Shown here piece after piece: positions 34,428-43,647 of a stretch of 64,000 nucleotides of DNA. The notes beneath the pieces were generated by a model, which saw only the letters and a program-made list of their open reading frames with translations, was not told where the DNA came from and searched no databases. Position 1 is the stretch's first letter, and each line of letters begins with the position of its first letter. The stretch is from JACKCP01 sp034007295 (lineage in GTDB: Bacteria; Desulfobacterota; Desulfobacteria; Desulfobacterales; JACKCP01): the NCBI GenBank assembly GCA_034007295.1, contig JAVERC010000001.1:124001-188000 (forward strand), in the 5' to 3' direction. Position numbers and translations under genes: made by a program.

Positions 34428-35243
34428 TTATTTTGAAATTATTTTTATGTCATTAATATCAAAAAGAGATTCAAAACCTTCATTATTTGATACTCCAACT
34501 TTACGCTTGAGTGGAATATGTCTTGTAACTATTCCGCTTCCGTTTGGTGTTTCTACTTCTTCTCCTATTTCAGGAAGTCCTCTTCTTAAATATTTGTATG
34601 TTTCATTTTCATAATGAAGACAGCACATAAGCCTTCCGCAGACGCCGGAAATTTTTGTCGGGTTAAGTGACAAACCCTGAACTTTTGCCATTTTTATGGA
34701 AATTGGCTCAAAATTTTCCAAATATGAAGAACAGCAGGTAATTCTTCCGCATCTGCCAACACCTCCGCAGAGTTTTGCTCTGTGGCGGATTCCAACCTGT
34801 CTCATTTCTATTCTGATGTGATATTGTCTTACAAGAATTTTAACAAGCTCTCTAAAATCAACCCGTCCGTCAGCTGTAAAAAAGAAAGTCAGCTTTTTTG
34901 CGTCAAAAGTGCTTTCAACCTTAAAAAGATTCATTTCAAGGTCAAGCAGTTTTACCTGCTCTGAGCAAAAATTAAATGCAGCTTTTTCAAGCTGAATATT
35001 TTGATCTATTGTTATATTGTCTTCATCAGTTAAAATTCTTAATACTGATTTTATTTCCTGTTCTTCAGGATTATATTCCTTTAATACAGGCGGATTTATA
35101 ACTCTTGCAACACCAAGACCCTGTTCAGTTTCAACAATGACCATTGCTCCCTGAGCAAGATCTTCAATTGATGTTTCAAAATCGTATATTTTTCCGGCTG
35201 GTTTAAATCTTACTCCGGTTATTATTTTTTTATTTTCATTCAT
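34428..35243 (-). CDS. ricT: PSP1/RicT (YaaT) family protein
   Basis: 271 residues. The PSP1 core carries a dense Cys pattern, LCGGVGRCGRITCCSS and GVCGRLMCCLHYE (about 158-212), diagnostic of RicT/YaaT. In Bacillus the protein acts with RicA and RicF, binds [4Fe-4S] clusters and promotes RNase Y maturation of mRNA; in a species with RNase J a similar role is possible. Its start overlaps the end of holB by eight bases, a classic holB-ricT pair. Confidence 0.9.
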   Translation of the reverse strand: MNENKKIITGVRFKPAGKIYDFETSIEDLAQGAMVIVETEQGLGVARVINPPVLKEYNPEEQEIKSVLRILTDEDNITIDQNIQLEKAAFNFCSEQVKLLDLEMNLFKVESTFDAKKLTFFFTADGRVDFRELVKILVRQYHIRIEMRQVGIRHRAKLCGGVGRCGRITCCSSYLENFEPISIKMAKVQGLSLNPTKISGVCGRLMCCLHYENETYKYLRRGLPEIGEEVETPNGSGIVTRHIPLKRKVGVSNNEGFESLFDINDIKIISK

Positions 35244-36162
35244 TAATTGCTGCCTGAATTTTTAAAAGTGATGACTTAATTAAAATTTTTGTATTTACAT
35301 TTCCTTTAAGTCTTTGATTAGCTGAATATATTATTTCAATTATTTTATGCAATTTTTTATTGTCAATTTTTTTATAGTTTTGTGCAATAAGTTTTTTTGC
35401 CTGATCTGTATATATATGATTTGCTGAATTTTTTTCTGTTAAAAGATCTCTGAAAAAAAACAGCATATATACAAAAAAAATTTCAGCATTTTTTTTGCCT
35501 GATAAATAATCACCTGCAAAACAGATCATATTAAAATTTTTAAAATTTTGTGTAAAAAGTTTTAAAAAAACAGAAGATATTAAATCAATATCTTTTTTTT
35601 GTGAATCTGACTCTTTTGCTATCTGATCAATTGAAAAAAAATTTGTTTTATCAGAGTCATTTTTTATAATTTCATTAAATCTGAACAATTGACATCTTGA
35701 TCTTATGGTTTTTAAAACAGATGTCAAATCAGGTGCTGTAAGTATAAAATGTGTATTTGAAGGCGGTTCTTCCATCATTTTTAAAAGAGCGTTGCCTGAC
35801 TGCAGATTTAATAAAGATGCATTTTCTATAAGTACAATTCTTTTTCTGGCTTCGTATGGTTTTAATGAGAGTTTTGCTTTAAGCTGCCTTATCTGATCTA
35901 CCTTGATCTGGCTGCCGTCTGCTTCAATTATTATAAAATCTGGATAAATATTTTCCTTTATTCTTTTGCAGTTTTTGCAAGTTGAGCAAAAGAAGAACTT
36001 ATTTTCTTTATTTTCAATGCAGTTTAAGGCCATTGCCAAATTTTTTGCAAATTCTGTTTTAGTGTTTTTGTCAGGTCCTGCAAAAAGCATTGAAGGGGCA
36101 AGAGCCCCCTTTTTTATAATATTTTCAAAACATTCAGTTATAAAATCCAAATTTATATCCAA
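35236..36162 (-). CDS. holB: DNA polymerase III delta-prime subunit
   Basis: 308 residues of AAA+ clamp-loader type. The P-loop is degenerate (FAGPDKNTKTEF), as expected for delta-prime, which does not hydrolyse ATP. A zinc-finger cluster CSTCKNCKR follows Cys residues at about 45-60. KVDQIRQLKAKL, ALLKMMEEPPSNTHFIL and the TIRSRCQ motif (arginine finger S-R-C) are all present. It completes the clamp loader with DnaX and HolA. Confidence 0.92.
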   Translation of the reverse strand: MDINLDFITECFENIIKKGALAPSMLFAGPDKNTKTEFAKNLAMALNCIENKENKFFFCSTCKNCKRIKENIYPDFIIIEADGSQIKVDQIRQLKAKLSLKPYEARKRIVLIENASLLNLQSGNALLKMMEEPPSNTHFILTAPDLTSVLKTIRSRCQLFRFNEIIKNDSDKTNFFSIDQIAKESDSQKKDIDLISSVFLKLFTQNFKNFNMICFAGDYLSGKKNAEIFFVYMLFFFRDLLTEKNSANHIYTDQAKKLIAQNYKKIDNKKLHKIIEIIYSANQRLKGNVNTKILIKSSLLKIQAAINE

Positions 36163-36186
36163 AGCATCTGTTTTTTTAACAGAATT

Positions 36187-36468
36187 TTAGTTCATTGTGT
36201 CAACTCTTTCTTTAAGCTCCTTGCCGCATTTGAAAAAAGGCAGTTTTTTTGGCGGAATTTTTACCTTTTCACCTGTTTTTGGATTTCTTCCTGTGTAGCT
36301 TTTATATTCTTTTATATAAAAACTGCAAAGGCCTCTTATTTCAACTCTTTCTCCCTGACCAAGAGCGTCTGTCATTGAATCAAAAAAAATTCTTACTATT
36401 TCAGATGCTTCACTTTTAGTAAGATTTGCTTCTTTTTTAAGTTGTGAAATCAACTCAAGCTTATTCAT
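36187..36468 (-). CDS. HU/IHF-family DNA-binding protein
   Basis: 93 residues: helical N-terminus (MNKLELISQLKKEANLTKSEA), FFDSMTDALGQGERVEIRGLCSF, and the beta-arm GRNPKTGEKVKIPPKKLPFFKCGKEL (quoted in parts of one motif, with intercalating Pro in IPPKK). IHF-like rather than HU by the ERVEIRG and PKTGE segments. GGAGG precedes the ATG. Bends DNA; subunit type is not decided. Confidence 0.92.
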   Translation of the reverse strand: MNKLELISQLKKEANLTKSEASEIVRIFFDSMTDALGQGERVEIRGLCSFYIKEYKSYTGRNPKTGEKVKIPPKKLPFFKCGKELKERVDTMN

Positions 36469-36530
36469 ATTACCTCCAGGATAAATTCTTTAAAATCAGA
36501 TGAATTACATAAATGCACTGCAGGAATAAG

Positions 36531-37067
36531 TCAAGGAATGATAACAGTCTGGTCTAAAAATTTTATATTGTTTTCATTGACTTCTGTGTAGGCATATCTT
36601 CCAAGAATATCGATTTGAACAATAACTTTCATTTTCCCAGCCTCTTTTTCAAATATTCCCTTGACCCCTGCAAGAGGGCCTTGTTTTATAATTACTTCTT
36701 GTCCTTTTTTGAAGCCTTTTCCTGTATAAATTTGTTCCCTTGAGGCAGAAAAAAGTATTAAAGACTCAATTGTTTCATTTTTTACAGGAACTGCACCGTT
36801 TTTTGTTCCAATAATATCTACAGCACCTGTTGTTTTTAAAATTTTAAGCCGGTGTTCAGGTGTAAAATCACTTTTTACAAAAAGATAGCCAGGAAACATG
36901 GGAACTTCAATAATTTGCCTTCTGTCTTTTCTCTGGCTTAGTTTCATTACCTTTGGCAGAAAAACTTCAATATCTTTTTTTAATAAAAGATCTTTTACAA
37001 CATTTTCAAATCTGCTTCTAGTATGGAGAACATACCATTTTATTTCTTCAGGATTTTTTGAACTCAT
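36531..37067 (-). CDS. NusG-family transcription elongation factor paralogue
   Basis: 178 residues: NGN domain (KWYVLHTRSRFENVVKDLL, then VPMFPGYLFVKSD) and a C-terminal KOW motif (KGQEVIIKQGPLAGVKGIF). The basic insert QRKDRRQIIEV is typical of specialised NusG paralogues such as RfaH or UpxY/LoaP. Housekeeping nusG usually lies beside secE and rplK, not here, so this one probably controls a subset of long operons, perhaps surface polysaccharide or the adjacent LPS genes. Confidence 0.85.
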   Translation of the reverse strand: MSSKNPEEIKWYVLHTRSRFENVVKDLLLKKDIEVFLPKVMKLSQRKDRRQIIEVPMFPGYLFVKSDFTPEHRLKILKTTGAVDIIGTKNGAVPVKNETIESLILFSASREQIYTGKGFKKGQEVIIKQGPLAGVKGIFEKEAGKMKVIVQIDILGRYAYTEVNENNIKFLDQTVIIP

Positions 37068-37136
37068 TTTTAATACCTAAATTTTATAAATAATTGCTGA
37101 ACAAAAGATTTATGTTTTTTGGCTGATTAAAATATT

Positions 37137-39341
37137 TTATTCTGATTCGGAAATTCCAGGGTTAATTCCACCGAAATTTTTCAGATTAATAATAAATGAA
37201 ACTCTTTTTTCATCTTCTTCTTCAGTATAAAATATCCCTCCATCCCAGCATTGTGAAAAATAATTAAAACCAAATGTTTTTTCATATTCGTTTTTTTCAA
37301 TATTGTCTTCCATAAAAATTTTTTCATAGGAACAGTGAAGGCTTAATTTTGGTGAAATTGTTAAATCTGTTAAAATTGCTGCAGACTTGTTTTCCTCATG
37401 TGAGTACCTGTGTTCGAGCCTAAGCCTTGAACCTTTGTCCGATAGAGCATTTAAAGCAAAATTTCTTTTATTTAGCATATATTTGTAATGATCATATTCT
37501 CCGGTAAATTCAAAATTGATGTTTTTTGAAAATGAAATTTTTAAATAAGCCTCAAGAGGGATAAATCTTCCTTCCAAATATTTTTCTTCATCATTATAAA
37601 TAATTTTATCATCAGCCATATCATAAGTCTGGGAAAGTCTTAGTCTGAATAATTCAAAATAATCATATTTTTTTTCATTTGTTTTTTTTGAAGACGGAAG
37701 AATTGTTTTTGCAGTAATTGTCTGGGTAAGTGCAAATTCAATTTCATTTGTTTCTTCTATCCTGTCAAAATCATCAAAATCTGGAAGATCTATTTGATTT
37801 TCCCGGGGGATATAATGATAATTTATTTCAGGCAGAATTGTATGTTTAATTTTTTCAATATTTTTGCCAAAAACATTGTATACACGATAAAAAGAAGATG
37901 ATGATTTTATGTCAAAGCCGTGAATCTGCCTGAAAGAATGCTTTTTCTGATTGTTTTCATTTTCAGGATTATCACTGTACCAAAGTGTTTCATGTATATA
38001 AGCTCCGGGTTCGACATATAAATAATTTCCAATATTTAATGGAAGATAAAATTTAGGTGTAAAATTAATTCTTTGTCCTTTTTCACCGCTTATTCTGTGA
38101 AAATAATTAAATTCTGAGTCCAATGCTGCCTGAAAAGGCATAAAATCAAAACCTGTTCTTGGAATATAAAAGGAAATTCTTGGAAGATTTTGCACTGTAT
38201 CTTTTTTTGCATTGGTTTCCCTGATAATAAGGTCATCCATCCATAAAAATTCTGTTTCCAGTAAATTTTTTCCAAAATACTTTGAAGAAAAAATTCTGTT
38301 TGTCCTTTTTGTTTCATCATCAGGGTCAATGTTTCTGCCAAAATTTTTTTGAAAGGCTTTTTGGGTAAAATCATATCCTAAATAGCCTTTATCAAAATCT
38401 GTGAGATAATAGGGATCACTTGCAATATCAAGATCAATACTTGTTTTAAACCCTGAATCTGAAAAAAAATCTGATTTCATCCTGAACCAGAATCTGTCTT
38501 CTTTTTTTTCAGGCAAATTTGAATCATTGAAAAGATAAGGATCATTATTTATCTGATCAAACATAATCTGTGAAAAACCCTGTGCAAAATGTTTGTATCT
38601 AAATTCTAATCCTGTTCTGTCATTTCTTTTTTCAATAAAATTATAATACATTGTCATGTCAGCCTGATCTGAAAGGACAAGGTAAAGGGGTTGATTATAG
38701 TCAAGACCGTATTTACTTGAATAATCTATCTGGGGGGCAAGAAGGCCTGACTGCCTTTTTGTTTTTACAGGGAAATAAAGAAATGGAAAATAAAACAAGG
38801 GCCTTTCCATTGTATTAAGTTTTATGTTAAAGGCATAACCGTATCCGTCAATTTCTGCCTTTAATTTTTTTGCTGTAAATTCCCAGTCATTTTGCGGGTT
38901 ATCGCAGGATGTAATTGATGCATCTTCAAGAACATATGTGTTTTCAGAAATTTTTTCTATTTTTTTGCCTTTTAGATAAAAATTCATGTCATGAATAAAA
39001 ATTTTGCCTTTTCTTATTATTCCTTTGTGTGTTTTGTAATTAAAAAAAATTGAATCACCAGTAAGTGTTTCGTTTTTTGTTTCAAACAAGGCATTTCCAG
39101 TAACGCTGATTATTTGTGATTTCTGGTCAATGTAAACAAAATCTCCTTTTACAAGTTTTTCTTTGCCTTTTAAAATAACATTGCCTGAAGCCTTGAGAGT
39201 TTTTAAATTTGTGTTATAGGAAACAGAATCTGCAAAAGCAGTAAATTTTTCATTTTTTTCAAAAAAAGTATTTGAAAAAGCATTCAATTTTAAAAAAAAG
39301 AAAAAAATTAAAAAAAATGAGATAAAACCTTTTTTTGCCAT
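37137..39341 (-). CDS. lptD: LPS-assembly protein LptD
   Basis: 734 residues with a signal peptide. The N-terminal OstA/LptA-like beta-jellyroll (about 35-180: ASGNVILKGKEKLVKGDFVYI, KGIIRKGKIFIHDMNFYLKG) leads to the barrel domain (about 190-734) with FPVKTKRQSGLLAPQI. LptD inserts LPS in the outer leaflet with LptE. Cys pairs of the E. coli protein are largely missing (one Cys near 147), so the disulfide switch is not conserved. AAGGAT precedes ATG; divergent from tmk. Confidence 0.92.
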   Translation of the reverse strand: MAKKGFISFFLIFFFFLKLNAFSNTFFEKNEKFTAFADSVSYNTNLKTLKASGNVILKGKEKLVKGDFVYIDQKSQIISVTGNALFETKNETLTGDSIFFNYKTHKGIIRKGKIFIHDMNFYLKGKKIEKISENTYVLEDASITSCDNPQNDWEFTAKKLKAEIDGYGYAFNIKLNTMERPLFYFPFLYFPVKTKRQSGLLAPQIDYSSKYGLDYNQPLYLVLSDQADMTMYYNFIEKRNDRTGLEFRYKHFAQGFSQIMFDQINNDPYLFNDSNLPEKKEDRFWFRMKSDFFSDSGFKTSIDLDIASDPYYLTDFDKGYLGYDFTQKAFQKNFGRNIDPDDETKRTNRIFSSKYFGKNLLETEFLWMDDLIIRETNAKKDTVQNLPRISFYIPRTGFDFMPFQAALDSEFNYFHRISGEKGQRINFTPKFYLPLNIGNYLYVEPGAYIHETLWYSDNPENENNQKKHSFRQIHGFDIKSSSSFYRVYNVFGKNIEKIKHTILPEINYHYIPRENQIDLPDFDDFDRIEETNEIEFALTQTITAKTILPSSKKTNEKKYDYFELFRLRLSQTYDMADDKIIYNDEEKYLEGRFIPLEAYLKISFSKNINFEFTGEYDHYKYMLNKRNFALNALSDKGSRLRLEHRYSHEENKSAAILTDLTISPKLSLHCSYEKIFMEDNIEKNEYEKTFGFNYFSQCWDGGIFYTEEEDEKRVSFIINLKNFGGINPGISESE

Positions 39342-39451
39342 ATCCTTGCTTTTTTAAAGTTTGAATAATATTTTAAAAGTGGTTCTAACTTGGTAAATCA
39401 CTTTTTATCAAGTTTTTTTTCAAAAGAATAGCTATAATAGGGAGGTGTTGT

Positions 39452-40108
39452 ATTTACAGCGGAAAATTAATAACTTTTTGTGGCGGAGAGGGTGCAGGCA
39501 AATCAACCCAGGCCAAAAAATTATTTGAATTTTTGAAGAAAAGAAAATTTTCCTGTGTTCTTACAAAAGAGCCTGGAGGAACTGAAATTGGTTTGATGAT
39601 AAGAAAAATTCTTCTTTCCCCTGAAAATTCTGATATTTTTAATAAGACTGAGCTTCTTTTGTATCTGGCAGACAGAGCAGAGCATTTTCATAAAATTATT
39701 GCTCCCTCACTTGAAAAAGGTAAAATAGTCATTTGTGACAGATTTATTGACAGCACCTTAGTTTATCAGGGAAAAGCACGGGGCATGGATTGTGATTTTA
39801 TAAAATCAGCTCACAATTATATTTTAGGTGATTTTTTGCCTGATCTTACCCTTGTTTTGGATTGCGGGCCAAAATTCGGGCTTGAAAGGGTTGAAACTGA
39901 TTTGCAAAATGGTGCAAGATCTGTTGATGAATCAAGATTTGACAGTGAAAAGCTTTCTTTTCATGAAAAAATAAGAGAAGGTTTTTTAGAACTTGTTAAA
40001 AATAATAAAAACAGCAGATTTTATCTTATAAATGCTGAAAAAACAGTAGAACAGGTTTTTGCAGATATTAAATCAGCAATTTTTGAAAAAGGAATTATTA
40101 AAGCTTAA
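39452..40108 (+). CDS. tmk: Thymidylate kinase, apparently starting at ATT
   Basis: 218 residues from the ATT at 39452. The frame reads MYSGKLITFCGGEGAGKSTQ (P-loop GGEGAGKST), then KEPGGTEIG, DRFIDSTLVYQG (DR-x-x-D) and EKIREGFLEL; all typical of Tmk, which phosphorylates dTMP to dTDP. Between the P-loop and the in-frame stop at 39386-39388 there is no ATG, GTG or TTG. GGAGG at 39441-39445 sits six bases before ATT. The first TTG (39533) is beyond the P-loop and would yield a dead enzyme. Confidence 0.88.
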   Translation: MYSGKLITFCGGEGAGKSTQAKKLFEFLKKRKFSCVLTKEPGGTEIGLMIRKILLSPENSDIFNKTELLLYLADRAEHFHKIIAPSLEKGKIVICDRFIDSTLVYQGKARGMDCDFIKSAHNYILGDFLPDLTLVLDCGPKFGLERVETDLQNGARSVDESRFDSEKLSFHEKIREGFLELVKNNKNSRFYLINAEKTVEQVFADIKSAIFEKGIIKA

Positions 40109-40110
40109 TT

Positions 40111-40878
40111 ATGACAAATCTTATTTTTCCATATATCGGGTTTGACAATCCTTTGGTTGAAAAGACAAAAGACTCATCTTTAATTTCTATAAATACAAAT
40201 AAATTAAGCCTTGATGGTTTGTATTCTGAAATTTATTATATTTCGGAAGATATTTGTGAAAAAATAAAAAGGCTTGAGAGATTATATCTTGAAAAAAGTT
40301 ATTATGATAAAAATTTTGATTTTTATAATTTTATTTTAAACAAAGAAGAAAACCTTGAAATTCCAGAACAAATAGTTAATGAACTCAAATTTGGAATTTC
40401 TTCAATTGGCACTGATAAATCTTTTGAGGAAAAAATTGTTTTTTCAGGGCTTTTTCTTCAACTTTTTGAAAAATATGAGACTGAAAAAAAATCTATTGAC
40501 TATTCTTTTTTAGAGATTCAAAAAAGAGAAAAAGAAATTTTTAATTATCTTACAAATGAAAAAGATGAAATTAATATAAAAGATGAAAAAGCTTCTGATG
40601 GAATTCCTCAGCATTTAATTACAAAAAGACTAATGTCTTGGTTTGAGCTTTATTTTTATCTTGGAATGCCTAGTTTTGAACTTGTTACAGACAAAAGAGA
40701 TTATATAAATATTCTTTTTGAAACAGGTTTTATTTTGGAAAATCAAAAATCAGATCCAGATGTTTTTTATTTATTGGATTTTGAATTTTTAGTTAATAAA
40801 AGTAAATTTTCATTTTTTAAAAATATGTCTTTAAAAAAAAGTGATAAAAGAATTAAAATAAGTGTTTTTGATTCATAA
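40111..40878 (+). CDS. Hypothetical protein downstream of tmk
   Basis: 255 residues, soluble, acidic and Lys/Glu-rich with many aromatic residues; no signal peptide or membrane segment. Two bases separate it from tmk, so they are co-transcribed. The second half has HLITKRLMSWFELYFYLGM. I recognise no family. Confidence 0.65.
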   Translation: MTNLIFPYIGFDNPLVEKTKDSSLISINTNKLSLDGLYSEIYYISEDICEKIKRLERLYLEKSYYDKNFDFYNFILNKEENLEIPEQIVNELKFGISSIGTDKSFEEKIVFSGLFLQLFEKYETEKKSIDYSFLEIQKREKEIFNYLTNEKDEINIKDEKASDGIPQHLITKRLMSWFELYFYLGMPSFELVTDKRDYINILFETGFILENQKSDPDVFYLLDFEFLVNKSKFSFFKNMSLKKSDKRIKISVFDS

Positions 40879-40920
40879 ATTTAACCCTTATGTCAAATAT
40901 AAAAAACTGAGGCAAAACCA

Positions 40921-40948
40921 TTGACAAAAAGAAAAAAGAGGGTATAGC
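40921..40948 (+). promoter_or_regulatory. Distal promoter candidate for the ferredoxin
   Basis: TTGACA, 16-base spacer, TATAGC. It lies about 315 bases before the ferredoxin and would transcribe through the repeat copy. Confidence 0.45.
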
Positions 40949-41054
40949 TTCAAATATGTAGCAGCTTTTTGATATATCTTGGAATTATCTTTTTATTTAT
41001 AATAAATTAAGATGTTTATATTTGGAATTTGGTCTTTTTAAAATTAACTTATTT

Positions 41055-41150
41055 TATACCTTTGATTTTATAAGTTTTAGCAAAGCAGAAAGCCTGAAGC
41101 GATTTGTTTTAGCTGTGCATCAAACTTGAAAATCGTTCAATTTAGGTATA
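41055..41150. repeat. Repeat family 1, shortened copy
   Basis: Begins TATACCT and ends with CAAACTTGAAAATCG then TTCAATTTAGGTATA, the inverse of the family's ACCTGAATTGAGCGATTTTC arm. About 96 bases; the interior differs from the long copies. Confidence 0.65.
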
Positions 41151-41162
41151 ATTTAATTTGTG

Positions 41163-41190
41163 TTGACACAGGGTTTTTAAAAATTATAAA
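41163..41190 (+). promoter_or_regulatory. Proximal ferredoxin promoter
   Basis: TTGACA, 16-base spacer, TATAAA, about 74 bases before the ferredoxin ATG. Confidence 0.6.
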
Positions 41191-41263
41191 GAACCCTTTA
41201 AAAAGTACCCTAAAAAAAATGGGTCAAAATATAAAATAATATTATAGAAGGAGGAAGGAAGTT

Positions 41264-41452
41264 ATGAGTTTCAATCCAATAGTAGATCAGGATAAGTGTA
41301 CTGGCTGTGAAGAATGTGTAGATATCTGCCCTGTAGATGTTTATGAAATTGTTGACGGCAAATCAACTCCTGTTAATGCAGAAGAATGCGTTGGCTGTGA
41401 GAGCTGTGTTGAAGTATGCCCAGAAGGTGCAATTTCAATAGAAGAAGCTTAA
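41264..41452 (+). CDS. Ferredoxin, 2[4Fe-4S]
   Basis: 62 residues with two C-x2-C-x2-C-x3-C cluster motifs: CTGCEECVDICPVD and CVGCESCVEVCPEG. A small, acidic, soluble electron carrier of the type common in anaerobes. AGGAGGAAGG gives a very strong ribosome site, and tandem promoters plus a good terminator indicate a highly expressed single gene. Confidence 0.97.
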   Translation: MSFNPIVDQDKCTGCEECVDICPVDVYEIVDGKSTPVNAEECVGCESCVEVCPEGAISIEEA

Positions 41453-41459
41453 AAAATTT

Positions 41460-41497
41460 CCCCGGAGTTTATTATTTTAGACTTCGGGGTATTTTTA
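41460..41497 (+). terminator. Ferredoxin terminator
   Basis: CCCCGGAGT pairs with ACTTCGGGG (one G-T pair), followed by TATTTTTAT, eight bases after the stop. Confidence 0.9.
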
Positions 41498-41554
41498 TCG
41501 GAATTATTGATAATGTTCCGGTTTTGATACTCACCAAATTTTTGTCTGACAATT

Positions 41555-41887
41555 ATGAAAAGCTATGTTGTTGATTCCCTTAATTACAAAGATTTTTTGT
41601 CCATAAAAGAAGTTTTAACTAAAAAATTTGGCAAGCCTTTTATGGATGAAATTTTTCAAGTTACTATAGATTCTTCTGTTCTTGCTTTTAAACAAAAGGA
41701 ACATACTGACTGCGGTCCGCACTATTTTTCCTTGTCCTTGGAAAAAAATAAACTTACAGCTGAAATGCTTGTTCGTTCAAAAAAAACCATGCGTTGTTCA
41801 TGTATGGGATATGCTGATGATAGACAGATTTTATGGCTGATTGGTTTGGTAAATGATATTCTTCAGGAAGCCGGTGTAAAAATTTAA
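41555..41887 (+). CDS. Hypothetical protein with conserved-looking Cys residues
   Basis: 110 residues, soluble, no signal. It has HTDCGPHYFSLSLE and MRCSCMGYADDRQILWLIGLVNDIL; the three Cys in two short segments could bind a metal or act in redox. No good ribosome site is visible before the ATG. I do not recognise it. Confidence 0.6.
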   Translation: MKSYVVDSLNYKDFLSIKEVLTKKFGKPFMDEIFQVTIDSSVLAFKQKEHTDCGPHYFSLSLEKNKLTAEMLVRSKKTMRCSCMGYADDRQILWLIGLVNDILQEAGVKI

Positions 41888-41987
41888 AAGTGATGATTAA
41901 ATTAAACAATAAAAAAAATATATTTTATTAGTTTTATCCTGACTAATTTTCCGCTTAAAATCTTTTTAAATTTTGAAAGGATAAAAA

Positions 41988-43637
41988 ATGCTTAAAATAG
42001 TTCCCTTGGGGGGGCTTGGAGAAATTGGACTTAATATGATGACTGTCGAGTATGAAGACAGCATTATAATTATTGATTGCGGTCTGATGTTTCCTGAAGA
42101 TTATATGTTAGGTGTAGATATTGTTATCCCTGATTTTTCTTACATAAAAGAAAATATTCATAAAATATCTGCTGTAATCCTTACTCATGCTCACGAAGAT
42201 CATATTGGAGGTGTCCCTTATCTTTTAAGAGATCTTAATTGCCCTGTTTATGGTACGCCATTTACAATAGGGATAGTCAAGAACAAACTTGAAGATTTTG
42301 ATACTCCAACTCATTCGGATTTAAGAAAAATTGATATAAATTCAATTCTTGAAATAGGCCCGTTTAAAATTGATTTTGCAAGGGTTTCACATTCAACTAT
42401 AGATGGTGTTGGAATGATGATTGAAACTCCTGTCGGTCGTCTTGTGCACACAGGTGATTTTAAAATCAATTCTTCTGTTATTAATGACATGTCTACTGAT
42501 ATAAACAAATTTGCTTCTTTTGGTGAAAAAGGCATTTTGTGTCTTTTATCAGACTCTACAAATGTCGAAAAAGAGGGATATACAATTTCAGAACTTGATG
42601 TAGGGGAAAGTCTTGAAACCCTTATATCAGGAAGTCAGGGTAGAATTATTGTGGCTTTGTTTGCCTCAAATGTTGCAAGAATTCAGCAGATAATAAATAT
42701 TGGGCGTAAATATGGAAAAAAAGTCGCTTTTAATGGCAGAAGTATTGAAACTACAGTAAAAGTTGCAAAGGAAAATGGTTTTTTAAGAGTTCCTGTTGAT
42801 ATGGAGGTCAGCATAGATGAGCTTGGCTACATAAGCAGTTCTTCTGTTATGATTATTACTACTGGAAGCCAGGGAGAACCTATGTCTGCTCTTGCAAGAA
42901 TGTGTGAAGGAAGCCATAGGCAGCTGAAAGTAAGAAAAGGTGACACTGTAATTCTCTCATCAAAGTTTATACCAGGGAATGAAAAGGCCATAACCCATAT
43001 AATTAATAATCTTTACAGGCAGGGTGCACATGTTGTGTATGAAAAGATAGCAAAAGTCCATGTTTCAGGGCATGCCCACAGAGAAGAACTTAAGTTGATG
43101 TTTAATCTGGTTAAACCAAAATATTTTATTCCAATACATGGAGAATACAGGCATTTATTCCATCATGCAGCTCTTGCAGCCGGAGTAGGGATTCCCCAAT
43201 CAAATATTTTTCTTGCTGAAAATGGGCAGGAAGTGATTTTCGATAAAAACGGTGGAAGGCTTGGTCAGACTATTGCAACAGGAAGAGTTCTTATTGACGG
43301 AAAAGGCATAGGTGATGTAGGTAGAAGTATTTTAAAGGAAAGAAGAGTATTATCAGAAGACGGAATAGCTGTTGTCACAATGATAATTGATGAAGAAACA
43401 GGAGCTATTCTTTACGGTCCCGAACTTGAATCAAGAGGTTTTGTTTTTTGTAATGAAACAGGGCATCTTCTCCAGGATGCACAATGTGTTATTCTTGAAA
43501 TTGTTGAAGATTTAGAGGCTGGAACCCCGAATCGGACAGAAATAATAAAGTCAAGGCTTCAAAAAGCTCTAAGACAGTATTTTTATTTTGCAATCAGAAG
43601 GAAGCCTGTAATTATAGTTAAAATAATGGAGGTTTAG
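41988..43637 (+). CDS. rnj: Ribonuclease J
   Basis: 549 residues of metallo-beta-lactamase/beta-CASP type. LTHAHEDHIGG gives the H-x-H-x-D-H metal site (about 66-76), LVHTGDFKIN and LLSDSTN follow, and the beta-CASP segments include SSKFIPGNE and VSGHAHREELKLMFNLV with FIPIHGEYRH. RNase J processes and decays mRNA and rRNA with both endo- and 5'-exonuclease activity. AAAGGA precedes ATG. ftsK follows 10 bases later. Confidence 0.95.
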   Translation: MLKIVPLGGLGEIGLNMMTVEYEDSIIIIDCGLMFPEDYMLGVDIVIPDFSYIKENIHKISAVILTHAHEDHIGGVPYLLRDLNCPVYGTPFTIGIVKNKLEDFDTPTHSDLRKIDINSILEIGPFKIDFARVSHSTIDGVGMMIETPVGRLVHTGDFKINSSVINDMSTDINKFASFGEKGILCLLSDSTNVEKEGYTISELDVGESLETLISGSQGRIIVALFASNVARIQQIINIGRKYGKKVAFNGRSIETTVKVAKENGFLRVPVDMEVSIDELGYISSSSVMIITTGSQGEPMSALARMCEGSHRQLKVRKGDTVILSSKFIPGNEKAITHIINNLYRQGAHVVYEKIAKVHVSGHAHREELKLMFNLVKPKYFIPIHGEYRHLFHHAALAAGVGIPQSNIFLAENGQEVIFDKNGGRLGQTIATGRVLIDGKGIGDVGRSILKERRVLSEDGIAVVTMIIDEETGAILYGPELESRGFVFCNETGHLLQDAQCVILEIVEDLEAGTPNRTEIIKSRLQKALRQYFYFAIRRKPVIIVKIMEV

Positions 43638-43647
43638 TTAATTTTTT

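Larger units (their letters stand above)
40879..41263. other. Intergenic region upstream of the ferredoxin
   Basis: 385 bases with no gene. It contains two promoter-like elements (40921-40948 and 41163-41190) and a shortened repeat family 1 copy (41055-41150) between them. Confidence 0.65.

Noticed and set aside
39433..39438. TATAAT as the tmk -10 element
   Set aside because: No acceptable -35 lies upstream, and its start point would fall at or past the GGAGG ribosome site.
39533..40108. TTG at 39533 as the start of tmk
   Set aside because: It would remove the P-loop (GGEGAGKST) that is plainly encoded upstream in the same frame.
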